Shown in pieces: positions 35,998 to 45,646 of a stretch of 64,000 nt of DNA. The DNA is taken from assembly GCF_028728205.1 (NCBI RefSeq), contig NZ_JAQYUU010000001.1:609318-673317 (forward strand), read 5' to 3'. The DNA comes from Clostridium sp. 'White wine YQ' (GTDB lineage Bacteria > Bacillota > Clostridia > Clostridiales > Clostridiaceae). Numbering within the stretch: the stretch's first letter is position 1; each line of letters opens with the position of its first letter. A program made the position numbers and the translations under genes. The notes beneath the pieces were generated by a model. It ran no database searches and was not told the origin of the DNA. It saw nothing but the letters and a program-made list of their open reading frames with translations.

Positions 35998-37302
35998 ATG
36001 AAAAAAATGAGTAAGAGGAAAAAGATTATAATAGTAATTAGCACGCTACTTCTTATAATTGCTACTGCTTCTGTGGGAACTTATTACTATATAAAAAGCA
36101 AAATTTATGTTGAACCTGAAAAGGTTGTAGAAGTTCCAAAAGAGGATAAGGAGGAAATAAAGTATCAAGAACAAAATGGTATAATAAATATTTTGTTGGT
36201 AGGTATAGATGGGAGAACACTCGATGAAAAATCGAGAAGTGATTCAATTATAATAGCAACAATAGATACCAATCTTAAAAAAGTAAAATTAAGTTCAATT
36301 ATGAGAGATACATTAATAAAAATTCCTGGGTATGGGGAACAAAAAATTAATGCTGCGTATTCTATTGGAGGTCCAGAGTTACTAATTAAAACAATAAAAG
36401 AAAACTTTGGGGTAACATTAGATAAATATGTAGTTGTTAATTTCTGGGGATTTCAAGATATAGTAGATGCTATGGGTGGTTTAGATATAGATGTAAAAGA
36501 TTATGAAATTAATGAGATAAACAAATATATTGGTGAGGTTGATACAGTAAAATCTCCGCCATTAACTAAGTCAGGATTGCAGCATCTTGATGGACAGCAA
36601 GCTTTATCCTATGCCAGAATTAGAAAGGTAGGTAATGGTGATTATGAGAGAGTTGCTAGACAAAAATCTGTAGTTACTCTGCTCGCACAAAAGGGAAAAG
36701 AAATATCGCCAATAAAATACCCTTCAGTTGCTAATGCATTGTTAAAGTGTGTAAAAACTAATATTGATCCAATGACAATATTTAATTATGCATATACATT
36801 TTATAAGTTTGATAATCCTGTTTTTGAACAATTACAAATTCCGGCCACTGAATTAAGCCAAGGTGGAGAATATATGGATAAAGGAAGGGTATTTTTAATT
36901 GATGCCAAGCAGAATGGAAAAGTGCTACAAGATTTTATTTTTAATGACAAAAAGTGGGAATCAAAAGATTATAACTTAGCAAGCTTTAGAAGTATAATAA
37001 GTCAATATATGGCAAAGGCTGAAGCGTTTAATCCAGCTGATAAGCCTGCACTTGATGAAAATGGAGATGTAATAAATCCAAGTACTAAAACTCCAACTAA
37101 AACAGAGGGAGATGGAGGAACTGTTCCAACTAACGGGACAGGAGGAGCAACAACACCTGGAAATACTCCTGCTAATGGGGGAACAACTGGTGGTGCAACA
37201 ACACCTGGTGGAACACCTTCAAACGGAGGCACAACACCTGGAGGCAGTAACCCTCCTACAAATGATACTGGTAATAATCAAAAACCACCTACCACTAAAT
37301 AG
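35998..37302 (+). CDS. LytR-CpsA-Psr (LCP) family cell-wall polymer ligase with Gly/Thr/Pro-rich tail
   Basis: 434 aa. One N-terminal membrane helix (KIIIVISTLLLIIATASVG) then the LCP domain: LLVGIDGR, SDSIIIATID, SIMRDTLI with the phosphate-binding Arg, and DGQQALSYARIR. LCP enzymes move teichoic acid or capsule chains from undecaprenyl pyrophosphate to peptidoglycan outside the cell. From about residue 357 the protein is a low-complexity tail of TTPGGTPSNGG-like units; the matching DNA at 37110-37260 is imperfectly repetitive. Heads a surface-gene group with the next two genes. Confidence 0.93.
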   Translation: MKKMSKRKKIIIVISTLLLIIATASVGTYYYIKSKIYVEPEKVVEVPKEDKEEIKYQEQNGIINILLVGIDGRTLDEKSRSDSIIIATIDTNLKKVKLSSIMRDTLIKIPGYGEQKINAAYSIGGPELLIKTIKENFGVTLDKYVVVNFWGFQDIVDAMGGLDIDVKDYEINEINKYIGEVDTVKSPPLTKSGLQHLDGQQALSYARIRKVGNGDYERVARQKSVVTLLAQKGKEISPIKYPSVANALLKCVKTNIDPMTIFNYAYTFYKFDNPVFEQLQIPATELSQGGEYMDKGRVFLIDAKQNGKVLQDFIFNDKKWESKDYNLASFRSIISQYMAKAEAFNPADKPALDENGDVINPSTKTPTKTEGDGGTVPTNGTGGATTPGNTPANGGTTGGATTPGGTPSNGGTTPGGSNPPTNDTGNNQKPPTTK

Positions 37303-37368
37303 TGTTAAAAAATAAAATATTGTAAAATGTAATCATACATTGTTGATTAAAAGTGTATAAAAATATAT

Positions 37369-37406
37369 AATTAAGCAGGTAATATTTTTGTCTGCTTAAT
37401 TTTTTG
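37369..37406 (+). terminator. Intrinsic terminator after the LCP gene
   Basis: AATTAAGCAG (37369-37378) pairs with CTGCTTAATT (37392-37401), followed by TTTTG. Confidence 0.85.
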
Positions 37407-37423
37407 TGGAAAGGGAATGAATA

Positions 37424-38437
37424 ATGAGCGAAAATAAAAAAGAAGTTAAAGGTAAGAAAAAAAGAAGATTTTCATTTAAAATCTTTATTGCTTTTATTGT
37501 TTTTGAAGTTGTATTTACTGCAATAACAGGGCCATTCTTCTTGTACTACGGACCTTTCAAAAATGTAAAAAAAGGCTTTGTAGGAGCAGCAATGACCTCT
37601 TATAAAAGTCAGTTCTTAGCAAAATGGTTTTTAAGTCAAAGTGAAATTGATAAGATATTAGCTGAAAATAATAATATTGAAGAAGGAAATACAGATGCAT
37701 CTGATAAAGAGATAAGTATTCCTAAAAGTCATGATGACACTATAGAAAGATTCGATATAGAAAGTGATAAATTTAAAGGATATTTACTTGTTGTTAAAGA
37801 CCCAACTAGAGTTCATGTTGGATATACATCAAAGCTTGGTGTGGAAGGGCAAACCGTTTCTCAAATTGCAAAGGATAATAATGCAATAGCAGCTATAAAT
37901 GCAGGTGGATTTACTGATAAATCTGCAAATTCAACTTGGGCAGGAAATGGAGGACAAGTAATTGGTTTAATTATGTCAGAAGGAAAGGTAATTTCCTATG
38001 ATGCTGATGAAAATAGTAAGACCGATATGATAGCAATAAATAAAGAAGGAAGATTGTTAGTTGGAAAATACTCATTAAAAGAACTTACTAACCTAGGTGC
38101 TCAAGAAGCAGTAACCTTTGGACCAGCGTTGGTTATTAATGGAAAAGGAACAATCAAATCTGGCGATGGTGGATGGGGAATTGCTCCTAGAACAGTAATA
38201 GGCCAGAAAAATGATGGATCTATAATGTTACTTGTTATAGATGGAAGACAAGTGTTTAAGAGTGTTGGAGCAACACTAAAGGAAGCTCAAGATGTTATGA
38301 TAAAATATGGAGCTGTTAATGCTGCTAACCTAGATGGAGGAAAATCTACTACTATGTATTATGAAGGTGATGTAATAAATACTCCTTCAGATAGCTTAGG
38401 TGAAAGAAGTATTCCTACAGCTTTTATAGTAAAGTAA
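37424..38437 (+). CDS. Phosphodiester glycosidase (NAGPA)-domain membrane protein
   Basis: 337 aa. Basic start, one membrane helix (FIAFIVFEVVFTAITGPFF) and an extracytoplasmic NAGPA-like domain (PF09992 type) recognised by AAINAGGFTD, GWGIAPRTVIGQ, LLVIDGR and AANLDGGKSTTMYYEG. In Bacillus relatives these act on sugar phosphodiesters and are annotated as exopolysaccharide biosynthesis proteins. It follows the LCP gene after a terminator and lies 15 bases before the next gene, with which it is probably co-transcribed. Confidence 0.88.
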   Translation: MSENKKEVKGKKKRRFSFKIFIAFIVFEVVFTAITGPFFLYYGPFKNVKKGFVGAAMTSYKSQFLAKWFLSQSEIDKILAENNNIEEGNTDASDKEISIPKSHDDTIERFDIESDKFKGYLLVVKDPTRVHVGYTSKLGVEGQTVSQIAKDNNAIAAINAGGFTDKSANSTWAGNGGQVIGLIMSEGKVISYDADENSKTDMIAINKEGRLLVGKYSLKELTNLGAQEAVTFGPALVINGKGTIKSGDGGWGIAPRTVIGQKNDGSIMLLVIDGRQVFKSVGATLKEAQDVMIKYGAVNAANLDGGKSTTMYYEGDVINTPSDSLGERSIPTAFIVK

Positions 38438-38452
38438 AAAGGAGAGAATTTA

Positions 38453-39475
38453 ATGAAGGTATTTAAGAGAATAATCATTTGGATTATAATTTCTTTAACA
38501 ATTCAATCTTTAGGGCTTCTTTATTTAGATAAAAAGATATTTGTAAGTAGCAATAATTTTAAAGCTGTAAAGGTTGATGACAAGAAAAAGGCAACTGATA
38601 AAGAAATTAACATAACAGAGAACGTGGATTATAAGATTAGCTTTGATGGAAAGTATCTATCTTATTTAAAAGATGGGATATTAAACATAATTGATACAAA
38701 AACAGGAGAATCAAAAAGTGTCAAAACTGAAAATGAATCAAAAATTTTAAATTATATTTGGCTTTCAGATAGAAATAGAATATTATTTGTAGATAAAGAA
38801 AGCAGTGAAGGAAAGAAGAGTAATTTCTTTTTAAATTATTACGATGCAAGTAAGAATGAAGTAGGAAAAGTTGAAAAGTTAGATTCATTAGATCAAGGCG
38901 CAGTAGTAGATAGTATTGATGCCTCAACGCTTCATAATGTAACTTATATAAAAGTTAATGAAAAAGGAGTCAAAGGTTTAGTTTATAGAATTGATATTAA
39001 TCATAAAATTACAAAAATGAATCTAAACAGCTCGATAATTGGAAGTATAAAAGTAATTCCTCATGTGGATAGACTCATTTATGAAGATGATTTAAATGGA
39101 AATATATATGCGACTAATCCTAATATAAGGCTATCATTTACGAACAAAACAAAATTATTATATATAGATAGCAATGATGTAGTATATGTTGGTATTGCTG
39201 AAGGTGGAAAGATATCTAAAGTTATGTATGGTAGCTTAGACACTGATACAGGAAGTTGGAAAACAGTTCTGTTCGATAAACCTGTTGATAAAGAAAATAT
39301 TTTTGTTTCTCAAAAAGGCGATGTAATGGTGAATGATATGTTACAAGGTATAATAAAAGATGTAACAATGTCAAAGGAATATAAATATGAAGGAACATAT
39401 TTAGGTGTATATGATTTAGGAATAGCTTCAACATCACAAGGAAAACTTATTAAAACACCTTTTAATAAAGAGTAA
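38453..39475 (+). CDS. Membrane-anchored beta-rich (propeller-like) surface protein, unknown
   Basis: 340 aa. Basic start, one hydrophobic helix (IIIWIIISLTIQSLGLLYL) then a series of beta-strand segments of WD/propeller character (ISFDGKYLSYLKDGILNIID, YIWLSDRNRILFVD, NKTKLLYIDSNDVVYVG). No catalytic motif recognised. AAGGAGAG lies before the ATG. Paired with the NAGPA-like gene, so perhaps accessory to cell-wall polymer processing; this is inference from position only. Confidence 0.72.
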   Translation: MKVFKRIIIWIIISLTIQSLGLLYLDKKIFVSSNNFKAVKVDDKKKATDKEINITENVDYKISFDGKYLSYLKDGILNIIDTKTGESKSVKTENESKILNYIWLSDRNRILFVDKESSEGKKSNFFLNYYDASKNEVGKVEKLDSLDQGAVVDSIDASTLHNVTYIKVNEKGVKGLVYRIDINHKITKMNLNSSIIGSIKVIPHVDRLIYEDDLNGNIYATNPNIRLSFTNKTKLLYIDSNDVVYVGIAEGGKISKVMYGSLDTDTGSWKTVLFDKPVDKENIFVSQKGDVMVNDMLQGIIKDVTMSKEYKYEGTYLGVYDLGIASTSQGKLIKTPFNKE

Positions 39476-39482
39476 CTTATAT

Positions 39483-39509
39483 AAGGATGGATCTGCTCCA
39501 TCCTTTTTA
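39483..39509 (+). terminator. Intrinsic terminator
   Basis: AAGGATGGA pairs with TCCATCCTT around TCTGC, followed by TTTTAT. Confidence 0.9.
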
Positions 39510-39511
39510 TA

Positions 39512-39611
39512 ATATATAATGCATTAAAGAATTTACATGTCACTTAGAGCTTTTAGAAGTTTTAACTAAGAGTTTTGACATGAGATGTAATATGATTTTT
39601 GCATTATATAT
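39512..39611. repeat. 100-bp element with 12-bp perfect terminal inverted repeats
   Basis: ATATATAATGCA (39512-39523) and TGCATTATATAT (39600-39611) are perfect inverted copies. Nested inside are CATGTCA/TGACATG and CTTAG/CTAAG in matching order, so the whole element can fold as one long interrupted hairpin. No reading frame. It may be a miniature inverted-repeat element or a structured RNA. Confidence 0.55.
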
Positions 39612-39736
39612 ACTTAATAAATTGACTATAATCAGCAATAGTGGACATAGTTAGTAATAATGAATTTTTCTTTAATAGATAATTCATTATTTAAATTTCT
39701 TATGCTATAATATCATTTATATAAGGAGGATTGAAA

Positions 39737-40375
39737 ATGAATTTTAATATGTTAAATATTGTACTATCTATACCTGCAATTTTGGTTGCATTTACATTTC
39801 ATGAATATGCACATGCATGGATGGCTGATAGATTGGGTGATAAAACCGCCAGATTCCAAGGAAGATTGACATTAAATCCTTTAGCGCATGTAGACCCTAT
39901 GGGATTTATTATGATTTTAATATTTGGATTTGGATGGGCAAAACCTACACCAGTTAATCCAAGGGCATTTAAAAATTATTATAAAGATGATTTAAAGGTA
40001 TCTATAGCAGGACCATTAGCAAATTTAATTGTTGCTATTATATTTACTGTAATTACGGGGATATTTTTTCGCCTTACTATGGGAAGTAATGGGGATCTTG
40101 CTTATTTAACAGCAAGAATGCTTTTGATGATTGTTACAATTAATGTTAATTTATTTTTCTTCAACCTATTACCCGTGCCAGGATTTGATGGATTTAACAT
40201 ATTAGAAGATTTATTTCCAAGAGCATTTAGAAGAATTGGAGATCAAATATACAAGTATCAAATGATAATATTCTTTATTGTAGTGTTTTTTGCTTGGAAA
40301 GTAATATCAGGACCATCAGCAGCAGTTATAGAACAATTATCAAAACTAATGGTATTTGTAGCGAATTTATTTTAA
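39737..40375 (+). CDS. Site-2 protease family (M50) membrane metalloprotease
   Basis: 212 aa from ATG 39737, seven bases after AAGGAGG; the TTG at 39731 is rejected. Zinc motif FHEYAHAW near residue 22 and the second motif NLLPVPGFDGFN with the third ligand Asp, in a small integral-membrane protein without PDZ domain (the short YwhC/group III form). Usually called a site-2 protease homologue of unknown substrate. Nine bases upstream of trmB. Confidence 0.9.
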   Translation: MNFNMLNIVLSIPAILVAFTFHEYAHAWMADRLGDKTARFQGRLTLNPLAHVDPMGFIMILIFGFGWAKPTPVNPRAFKNYYKDDLKVSIAGPLANLIVAIIFTVITGIFFRLTMGSNGDLAYLTARMLLMIVTINVNLFFFNLLPVPGFDGFNILEDLFPRAFRRIGDQIYKYQMIIFFIVVFFAWKVISGPSAAVIEQLSKLMVFVANLF

Positions 40376-40384
40376 GGAGGAACC

Positions 40385-41020
40385 ATGAGACTAAGGAAAA
40401 AGTGGTGGGCAAGACCAGAATTAGAAGCAGATCCAAAGGTTATTGTAAATCCAAAGGAGTACAAAGGAAAATGGAGTGAGGTCTTTGGAAATAATAATCC
40501 TATATATTTAGAATTAGGTTGTGGAAGAGGTCAATTTGCAGCTTTAAATTGCAGAAACAATCCTAATATGAACTATATAGCAATTGATTTAAAAGATGAA
40601 GTATTAGTTAACGCCTTAAGAAGAGTTAACGAAGAAGGCGTAGAAAATATTAGACTGATACCTCTTAATATTACTTTTATAGAAGAGGTTTTTGATAAAG
40701 ATGAAATTTCTAAAATATATATAAATTTCTGTAATCCTTGGCCAAAAGACAGACATAAAAAAAGAAGATTGACTCATAGCAGATTTCTTGAAATCTATAA
40801 GGGTTTCTTGAAGAATGGTGGACAAATTTGGTTTAAAACAGATGATAAAGAACTTTTTGATGAATCACAAGAGTATTTTAAAGAATCAGGCTTTAATATT
40901 GAATTCCTGACTTATGATTTACACAAATCAGATTTTAAAGAAAATATTATGACTGAATATGAAACAAAATGGACTGGCCTAGGAAAGAATATAATGTTTT
41001 TGACTGCTAGGTTAAAATGA
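40385..41020 (+). CDS. trmB: tRNA (guanine-N7-)-methyltransferase
   Basis: Methylates G46 of tRNA. 211 aa. SAM motif [11 protein letters not shown], then NYIAIDLK, and the family signature [16 protein letters not shown] followed by TDDKELFD near the C-terminus. Co-transcribed with the preceding protease. Confidence 0.96.
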   Translation: MRLRKKWWARPELEADPKVIVNPKEYKGKWSEVFGNNNPIYLELGCGRGQFAALNCRNNPNMNYIAIDLKDEVLVNALRRVNEEGVENIRLIPLNITFIEEVFDKDEISKIYINFCNPWPKDRHKKRRLTHSRFLEIYKGFLKNGGQIWFKTDDKELFDESQEYFKESGFNIEFLTYDLHKSDFKENIMTEYETKWTGLGKNIMFLTARLK

Positions 41021-41025
41021 GGAAT

Positions 41026-41065
41026 AGAGGTTGTCTTAAATTTTCATTAAGGCAACCTCTATTTA
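41026..41065 (+). terminator. Intrinsic terminator after trmB
   Basis: AGAGGTTGTCTTAA pairs with TTAAGGCAACCTCT (one G-U pair) around a 7-base loop, then ATTTAT. Confidence 0.85.
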
Positions 41066-41194
41066 TATTAGCTAATGATATATTGTAACAAGTGGTTTTC
41101 ATAGCAAAATACATTAAATAGAACTAATGATGCTATTTTTATTGACATTTTTTAAATGTAAAATGTATAATATGAATAATGTAATATTTTAAAT

Positions 41195-41440
41195 TCTGGG
41201 AAGAGGAAAGTAGTTTAATTAGTATCTTTAAGCGAGCAGAGGATGGTGTAAGCTCTGTAGGAGAGATTAAAATGAAGAGAGCCTTGGAGAAGCTGCCTGG
41301 TGTTTTCTATTGGGTAGTCGCAATTTAAGCGTTAGATGATTGAGTGGCATTATAGTGTTTTAAGTATAACACTATTTTGAATTAGAGTGGTACCGCGGGA
41401 ATTCCGTCTCTTTATTTTTATAATAAAGAGGCGTTTTTAT
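41195..41440 (+). promoter_or_regulatory. T-box riboswitch upstream of argS
   Basis: The 452-base gap from 41021 to 41472 holds the trmB terminator, promoter sequence and this leader. It contains the stem I motifs AGTA, AGCGAG and GGATGGTGTAAGCTC, the antiterminator T-box AGAGTGGTACCGCGG (41384-41398) and a terminator pairing CGTCTCTTTATT with AATAAAGAGGCG (41405-41433) before TTTTTA. Uncharged tRNA pairing at the T-box prevents termination. A likely specifier is AGA (Arg) in GAAGAGAGCC at about 41274-41283, consistent with argS downstream, though the exact codon is not certain. Confidence 0.93.
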
Positions 41441-41472
41441 TTGAAAAAATATAACAACTAGGAGGAAGAAAG

Positions 41473-43164
41473 ATGGATTATAAAAAGATTGTAGCTGAAA
41501 GAATTGGTTCAGTTATTGAATTAGAGAAAGATAAGATTGAAGCATTAATTGAAATACCCCCAAATGGTGATATGGGAGATTATGCCTTCCCATGCTTCCA
41601 ATTATCTAAAGTATTAAGAAAAGCTCCAAATATGATTGCAGCTGAGCTTAAAGATAAGATAAACGTTGAAGGGTTTGAAAAAGTTGAAAACCTAGGACCA
41701 TACCTTAACTTTTTTGTAGATAAAGGATCTTTTTCAAAAAATACAATTGAAAATATTATAGATTTAGGAGATAAATATGGATCATCAAATATAGGAAATG
41801 GTGAAACTGTATGTGTTGAATACTCATCTCCTAATATTGCAAAGCCTTTCCATGTAGGACATTTATTCTCTACAGTAATAGGAAATGCTCTTTACAAGAT
41901 GTTCAATTTCCAAGGATATAAATCAGTTGGAATAAATCACTTAGGTGACTGGGGAACTCAATTCGGAAAGCTAATTTCTGCTTATAAAAGATGGGTAGAT
42001 GAGGAGGCTCTTGAAAGAGAACCAATAAATGAATTACTAAGAATATATGTAAAATTCCATGATGAGGCAGAAAAGAATCCTGAACTAGAAGATGAAGGAA
42101 GAATGTGGTTTAAGAAATTAGAAGATGGAGATCAAGAAGCTAATGAGTTATGGAAGAGATTCACTGAACTATCTCTAAAAGAGTTTAATAAGGTATATGA
42201 TGAGTTAGGTGTAAAGTTTGATTCATATGCAGGTGAAGGTTTCTATAACGATAAGATGGATGTTGTTATAAAAGAACTACAAGAAAAGAAACTTTTAACT
42301 GAAAGTAATGGGGCACAAGTAGTAATGCTAGAAGATTATAATATGCCTCCATGCATAATATTAAAATCAGATGGAGCTACTATATATGCTACAAGAGATC
42401 TAGCAGCAGCTATGTATAGAAAAAATAATTATGATTTCAAAAAGAGCATATATGTTGTTGGATCACCTCAAGCACTTCATTTTAAACAAGTATTTAAGGT
42501 GTTAGAATTAGCTGGTCATGAATGGGCTAAAGATTGCGTACATGTAGGCTTTGGACTAATTAAGTTTGCTGATAGAAAACTATCTACAAGAAAAGGAGAG
42601 GTTATCCTATTAGAAGATCTATTAAGAGAAGCTAGAGAAAAGGTTCTTGAAACAATAAATGAAAAGAATCCTTCATTAGAGAATAAAGAAGAAGTTGCTG
42701 AAAAAGTTGGTATAGGTGCAGTAATATTTACTTACCTTAAAAATTCAAGAGAGAAAGATATAGTATTTGATTGGAAGGAAATGCTTTCTTTTGATGGAGA
42801 GACTGGCCCATATGTTCAATATGCTTATGCAAGAGCAAAAAGTATATTAAGAAAAGTTGGAGAAATTCAAGGGGAAGTAGATTATAGCAAATTAAGTTCT
42901 AAAGAGGAGTTTGAACTTATAAAAACACTAGAAAACTTTAATAAAAACATTCTTAGTGCTTTAGATAAGCTTGAACCTTCAATAGTAACTAGATACTCTG
43001 TTGATGTAGCTAAAGCCTTTAACAAGTTCTATAATTCTCATTCAGTTAGCAATTTAGAAGATGAAGGACTTAAAATAGCAAGAGTGAAATTAATCGAAGC
43101 TACTTGCCAAGTGATAAAGAATTCATTAGATTTGATAGGAATACAAGTTATAGAAAAAATGTAA
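41473..43164 (+). CDS. argS: Arginyl-tRNA synthetase
   Basis: Class I synthetase charging tRNA-Arg. 563 aa. The N-terminal additional domain is present, then the HIGH-type motif [10 protein letters not shown], the KMSK region reduced to LSTRKGEV as usual in ArgS, and the anticodon-binding helical domain ([14 protein letters not shown]). Controlled by the T-box leader. AGGAGGAAGAAAG precedes the ATG. Confidence 0.98.
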   Translation: MDYKKIVAERIGSVIELEKDKIEALIEIPPNGDMGDYAFPCFQLSKVLRKAPNMIAAELKDKINVEGFEKVENLGPYLNFFVDKGSFSKNTIENIIDLGDKYGSSNIGNGETVCVEYSSPNIAKPFHVGHLFSTVIGNALYKMFNFQGYKSVGINHLGDWGTQFGKLISAYKRWVDEEALEREPINELLRIYVKFHDEAEKNPELEDEGRMWFKKLEDGDQEANELWKRFTELSLKEFNKVYDELGVKFDSYAGEGFYNDKMDVVIKELQEKKLLTESNGAQVVMLEDYNMPPCIILKSDGATIYATRDLAAAMYRKNNYDFKKSIYVVGSPQALHFKQVFKVLELAGHEWAKDCVHVGFGLIKFADRKLSTRKGEVILLEDLLREAREKVLETINEKNPSLENKEEVAEKVGIGAVIFTYLKNSREKDIVFDWKEMLSFDGETGPYVQYAYARAKSILRKVGEIQGEVDYSKLSSKEEFELIKTLENFNKNILSALDKLEPSIVTRYSVDVAKAFNKFYNSHSVSNLEDEGLKIARVKLIEATCQVIKNSLDLIGIQVIEKM

Positions 43165-43170
43165 TTAAAA

Positions 43171-43208
43171 TAAGAGGCTATTGCATATTGCAACAGCCTC
43201 TTATTTGT
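43171..43208. terminator. Intrinsic terminator after argS
   Basis: TAAGAGGCTATTGCA pairs with TGCAACAGCCTCTTA (one bulge) around TAT, then TTTG. Confidence 0.88.
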
Positions 43209-43238
43209 AAGTATATAAACATAAATGTGAGATATTAC

Positions 43239-43397
43239 TTATTTTTTTATTTTAAGTCCATGGTCTTCTTCATACTTTGGGCAACTGCTTGAACAACTTC
43301 CACAATTGCATTCACCCTTAGAAGACTTTCTCAAACTCTTAAAGATAAAATATCCAGCTACTGCAAGGATAACCCCTGCTATTAAAATTTCTTTCAT
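43239..43397 (-). CDS. FeoB-associated Cys-rich membrane protein
   Basis: 52 aa from ATG 43397 (MKEILIAGVILAVAGYFIF), with AAGGAAG eight bases upstream. One membrane helix followed by a Cys-rich tail (ECNCGSCSSSCPKYEEDHG) typical of the short protein encoded after feoB in Firmicutes. Last gene of the feoA-feoB operon; a metal-handling role is inferred by association. Confidence 0.9.
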   Translation of the reverse strand: MKEILIAGVILAVAGYFIFKSLRKSSKGECNCGSCSSSCPKYEEDHGLKIKK

Positions 43398-43410
43398 ATA
43401 AATCACTTCC

Positions 43411-45243
43411 TTAAAATAATAATCCGCCAATATTATAAACCATAAATGCAGCTACCCAAGCTACAGCTAATTGGAATACTACAGAAAATAGGGTGAATTT
43501 TGAACCAAATTCTTTTTTCATAGTACCAATTGCAGATACACATGGTGTGTATAAAAGTACAAATACCATAAATGAAAGTGCAGTTAAGAAATTAAAGAAA
43601 CTAGGTAATATACTTGATAAATCTCCTGTGTAAATAACTTGCATAGTTGATACAACTGTTTCTTTTGCTAATAACCCTGTAAGTAATGATACGGCTGCTT
43701 GCCAATTTCCAAAACCTAAAGGTGCAAAGAATGGAGCTATAACATTTCCAATTGATGCAAGGAAACTAGTATTAATTTCACTTACTAAGCCTGAAAAATT
43801 AAAGTTTGATAAGAACCATATAACAACACTCATTGAGAAAATAATTGTTCCAGCTTTCTTTAAGAAACCACTACCTTTGTCCCAAGTGTGCTTAAGAACA
43901 TTTTTAATTTCAGGAACTTTATATTCAGGAAGCTCAATTATAAATGGTTCTTCGTCTTTTTTAAACAATGTGTTTTTAAAGAATATTCCTAGTATAAATG
44001 CCACTATAATACCGGCTAAATAAAGAGAGGCTACAACTATAGCTTCTTTTCCTCTGAAGAATACGCTAGAAAATACTAAGTAAACAGGTAATCTAGCATT
44101 ACAACTCATAAATGGCACTAGTAAAGCGGTTAATTTTCTATCTTTTTCACTTTCTAGAGTTCTAGCTGACATTATAGCAGGTACTGAGCAACCGAAACCA
44201 ACCATCATAGGTATGAATGCTTTGCCTGATAGACCCATCTTTCTCATTAGTTTGTCCATTATAAATGCCACTCTTGCCATATACCCTGAGTCTTCTAAAA
44301 TAGAAATACATAGGAATAAGGCTAAAATAACAGGTAGTAAAACAACTATGCTACCAACACCTGAAATGATTCCATCGACAATTAAACTTTTAAACCAACC
44401 TGAAGAGGTAGATAATAAATTTTCAGCACCAGGAATGATTAACCCTTGTAATACTGTACCATCTAACCAGTCAGATAAAGGAATTCCAACCCAACTGAAA
44501 GTAAATTTAAAAATAAATGCAACTGCGATTATAAATAGAGGATAAGCTAGGAAGGGATTCAGAAATATTTTATCTAACTTCTCAGATATATCAGAAACTT
44601 TAGCTTCTTTTACATTTAAGTTTTTTATAAGTTCTTGATTTTTTCCATTTATCTTTTTAGCCTCATGGGAATCTTTATTAACTAAGATGTTAGAAAGGAT
44701 ACTATCTAAGAAACCATAAACTTCAACTTCGTTTTGCATATGAAAATCATTATCAGTTGAAGGACGTTCGAAATCCTTCTTCTCAATTAATTCTTTAATA
44801 TGTTCAATACCTTTACCTTTAGAAGCGCTGATAGGTATAACTTTTACTCCCATCTCTTTTTCTAATAGGTCTATGTCAATTAAAAATCCCTTTTTTAGAA
44901 CAATATCCATCATATTTAATATTAATATAATTGGAATGTTAAAATCCTTTAATTGAGTAGTAAGATATAGGTTTCTTTGTAAATTAGATGCATCAACAAT
45001 GTTTAGTATTGCATCTACATTTCCTTCTTCTAAAAAAGTTTTAGAAACTTTTTCTTCGTTAGAGAATGTATCCATAGCATAAATTCCTGGTAAGTCTACA
45101 ATCTTGATATCTTTATAGAAACCTTCTTTTTTTTCTACGGTTACTCCTGCCCAGTTTCCAACGTATTGGTTTGAACCAGTTAATTCATTAAATAATGTTG
45201 TTTTACCTACATTAGGGTTTCCAAGTAGAGCGATAGTTGTCAT
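43411..45243 (-). CDS. feoB: Ferrous iron transport protein B
   Basis: GTP-driven Fe(II) uptake protein of the inner membrane. 610 aa, somewhat shorter than E. coli FeoB. N-terminal G-domain: G1 LGNPNVGKTTLFN, G3 DLPGIY, G4 NMMD. The two Gate repeats follow, each with a Cys (FGCSVPAIMSART and YTPCVSAIGTMKKE) and LAKETVVSTM. Ribosome site AGGGGGAAT. Between feoA and the Cys-rich gene in a Fur-controlled operon. Confidence 0.97.
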   Translation of the reverse strand: MTTIALLGNPNVGKTTLFNELTGSNQYVGNWAGVTVEKKEGFYKDIKIVDLPGIYAMDTFSNEEKVSKTFLEEGNVDAILNIVDASNLQRNLYLTTQLKDFNIPIILILNMMDIVLKKGFLIDIDLLEKEMGVKVIPISASKGKGIEHIKELIEKKDFERPSTDNDFHMQNEVEVYGFLDSILSNILVNKDSHEAKKINGKNQELIKNLNVKEAKVSDISEKLDKIFLNPFLAYPLFIIAVAFIFKFTFSWVGIPLSDWLDGTVLQGLIIPGAENLLSTSSGWFKSLIVDGIISGVGSIVVLLPVILALFLCISILEDSGYMARVAFIMDKLMRKMGLSGKAFIPMMVGFGCSVPAIMSARTLESEKDRKLTALLVPFMSCNARLPVYLVFSSVFFRGKEAIVVASLYLAGIIVAFILGIFFKNTLFKKDEEPFIIELPEYKVPEIKNVLKHTWDKGSGFLKKAGTIIFSMSVVIWFLSNFNFSGLVSEINTSFLASIGNVIAPFFAPLGFGNWQAAVSLLTGLLAKETVVSTMQVIYTGDLSSILPSFFNFLTALSFMVFVLLYTPCVSAIGTMKKEFGSKFTLFSVVFQLAVAWVAAFMVYNIGGLLF

Positions 45244-45255
45244 TAATATTCCCCC

Positions 45256-45474
45256 TTATTTTATAAAAATATTTTTAGCGTCCTTCTTTCTAAGTGCGAA
45301 ATCTGTTCCTCTTAGATTTACAACTATAGGATCACCTAAGGGAGCTACTCTTTTCAAAGTTATTTCAGTTCCTTCAACGCAACCAAGTGCTAGAAGTCTT
45401 TTAGCTAGTTTTTCGTTTCCTGCAATTTCATTTATTAATCCAACCTCACCAGGTTTTAAATCGCAAATGCACAT
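45256..45474 (-). CDS. feoA: Ferrous iron transport protein A
   Basis: 72-aa SH3-like cytosolic partner of FeoB (LKPGEVGLINEIAGNE ... LRGTDFALRKKDAKNIFI). I start at ATG 45474, six bases after GAGGTG. First gene of the operon, directly downstream of a Fur box. Confidence 0.94.
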   Translation of the reverse strand: MCICDLKPGEVGLINEIAGNEKLAKRLLALGCVEGTEITLKRVAPLGDPIVVNLRGTDFALRKKDAKNIFIK

Positions 45475-45490
45475 TATTAACACCTCACAT

Positions 45491-45541
45491 TGAAAATCAT
45501 TATCACATACTTATAATATCAGTATATTCGTACATAGTCAA
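45491..45541 (-). promoter_or_regulatory. Feo operon promoter with Fur box
   Basis: On the minus strand TTGACT (45541-45536) and TATTAT (45518-45513) are 17 bases apart, and TGATAATGATTTTCA (45505-45491), a 7-1-7 Fur operator with one mismatch from the inverted repeat, follows at the expected start point. Iron-replete Fur should repress feoAB. Confidence 0.85.
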
Positions 45542-45646
45542 GAAAATAACAATGTAAAGTTGCAAATTATTTTACAAATAGGTTGTATTATTTCTAATAA
45601 TGGTGATAAAATAAAAATTAAAAATTAAAGTAATGGAGTGATAATT

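Noticed and set aside
37110..37260. CRISPR-like repeats
   Set aside because: The units are imperfect, back-to-back without spacers, and encode the Gly/Thr/Pro tail of the LCP protein.
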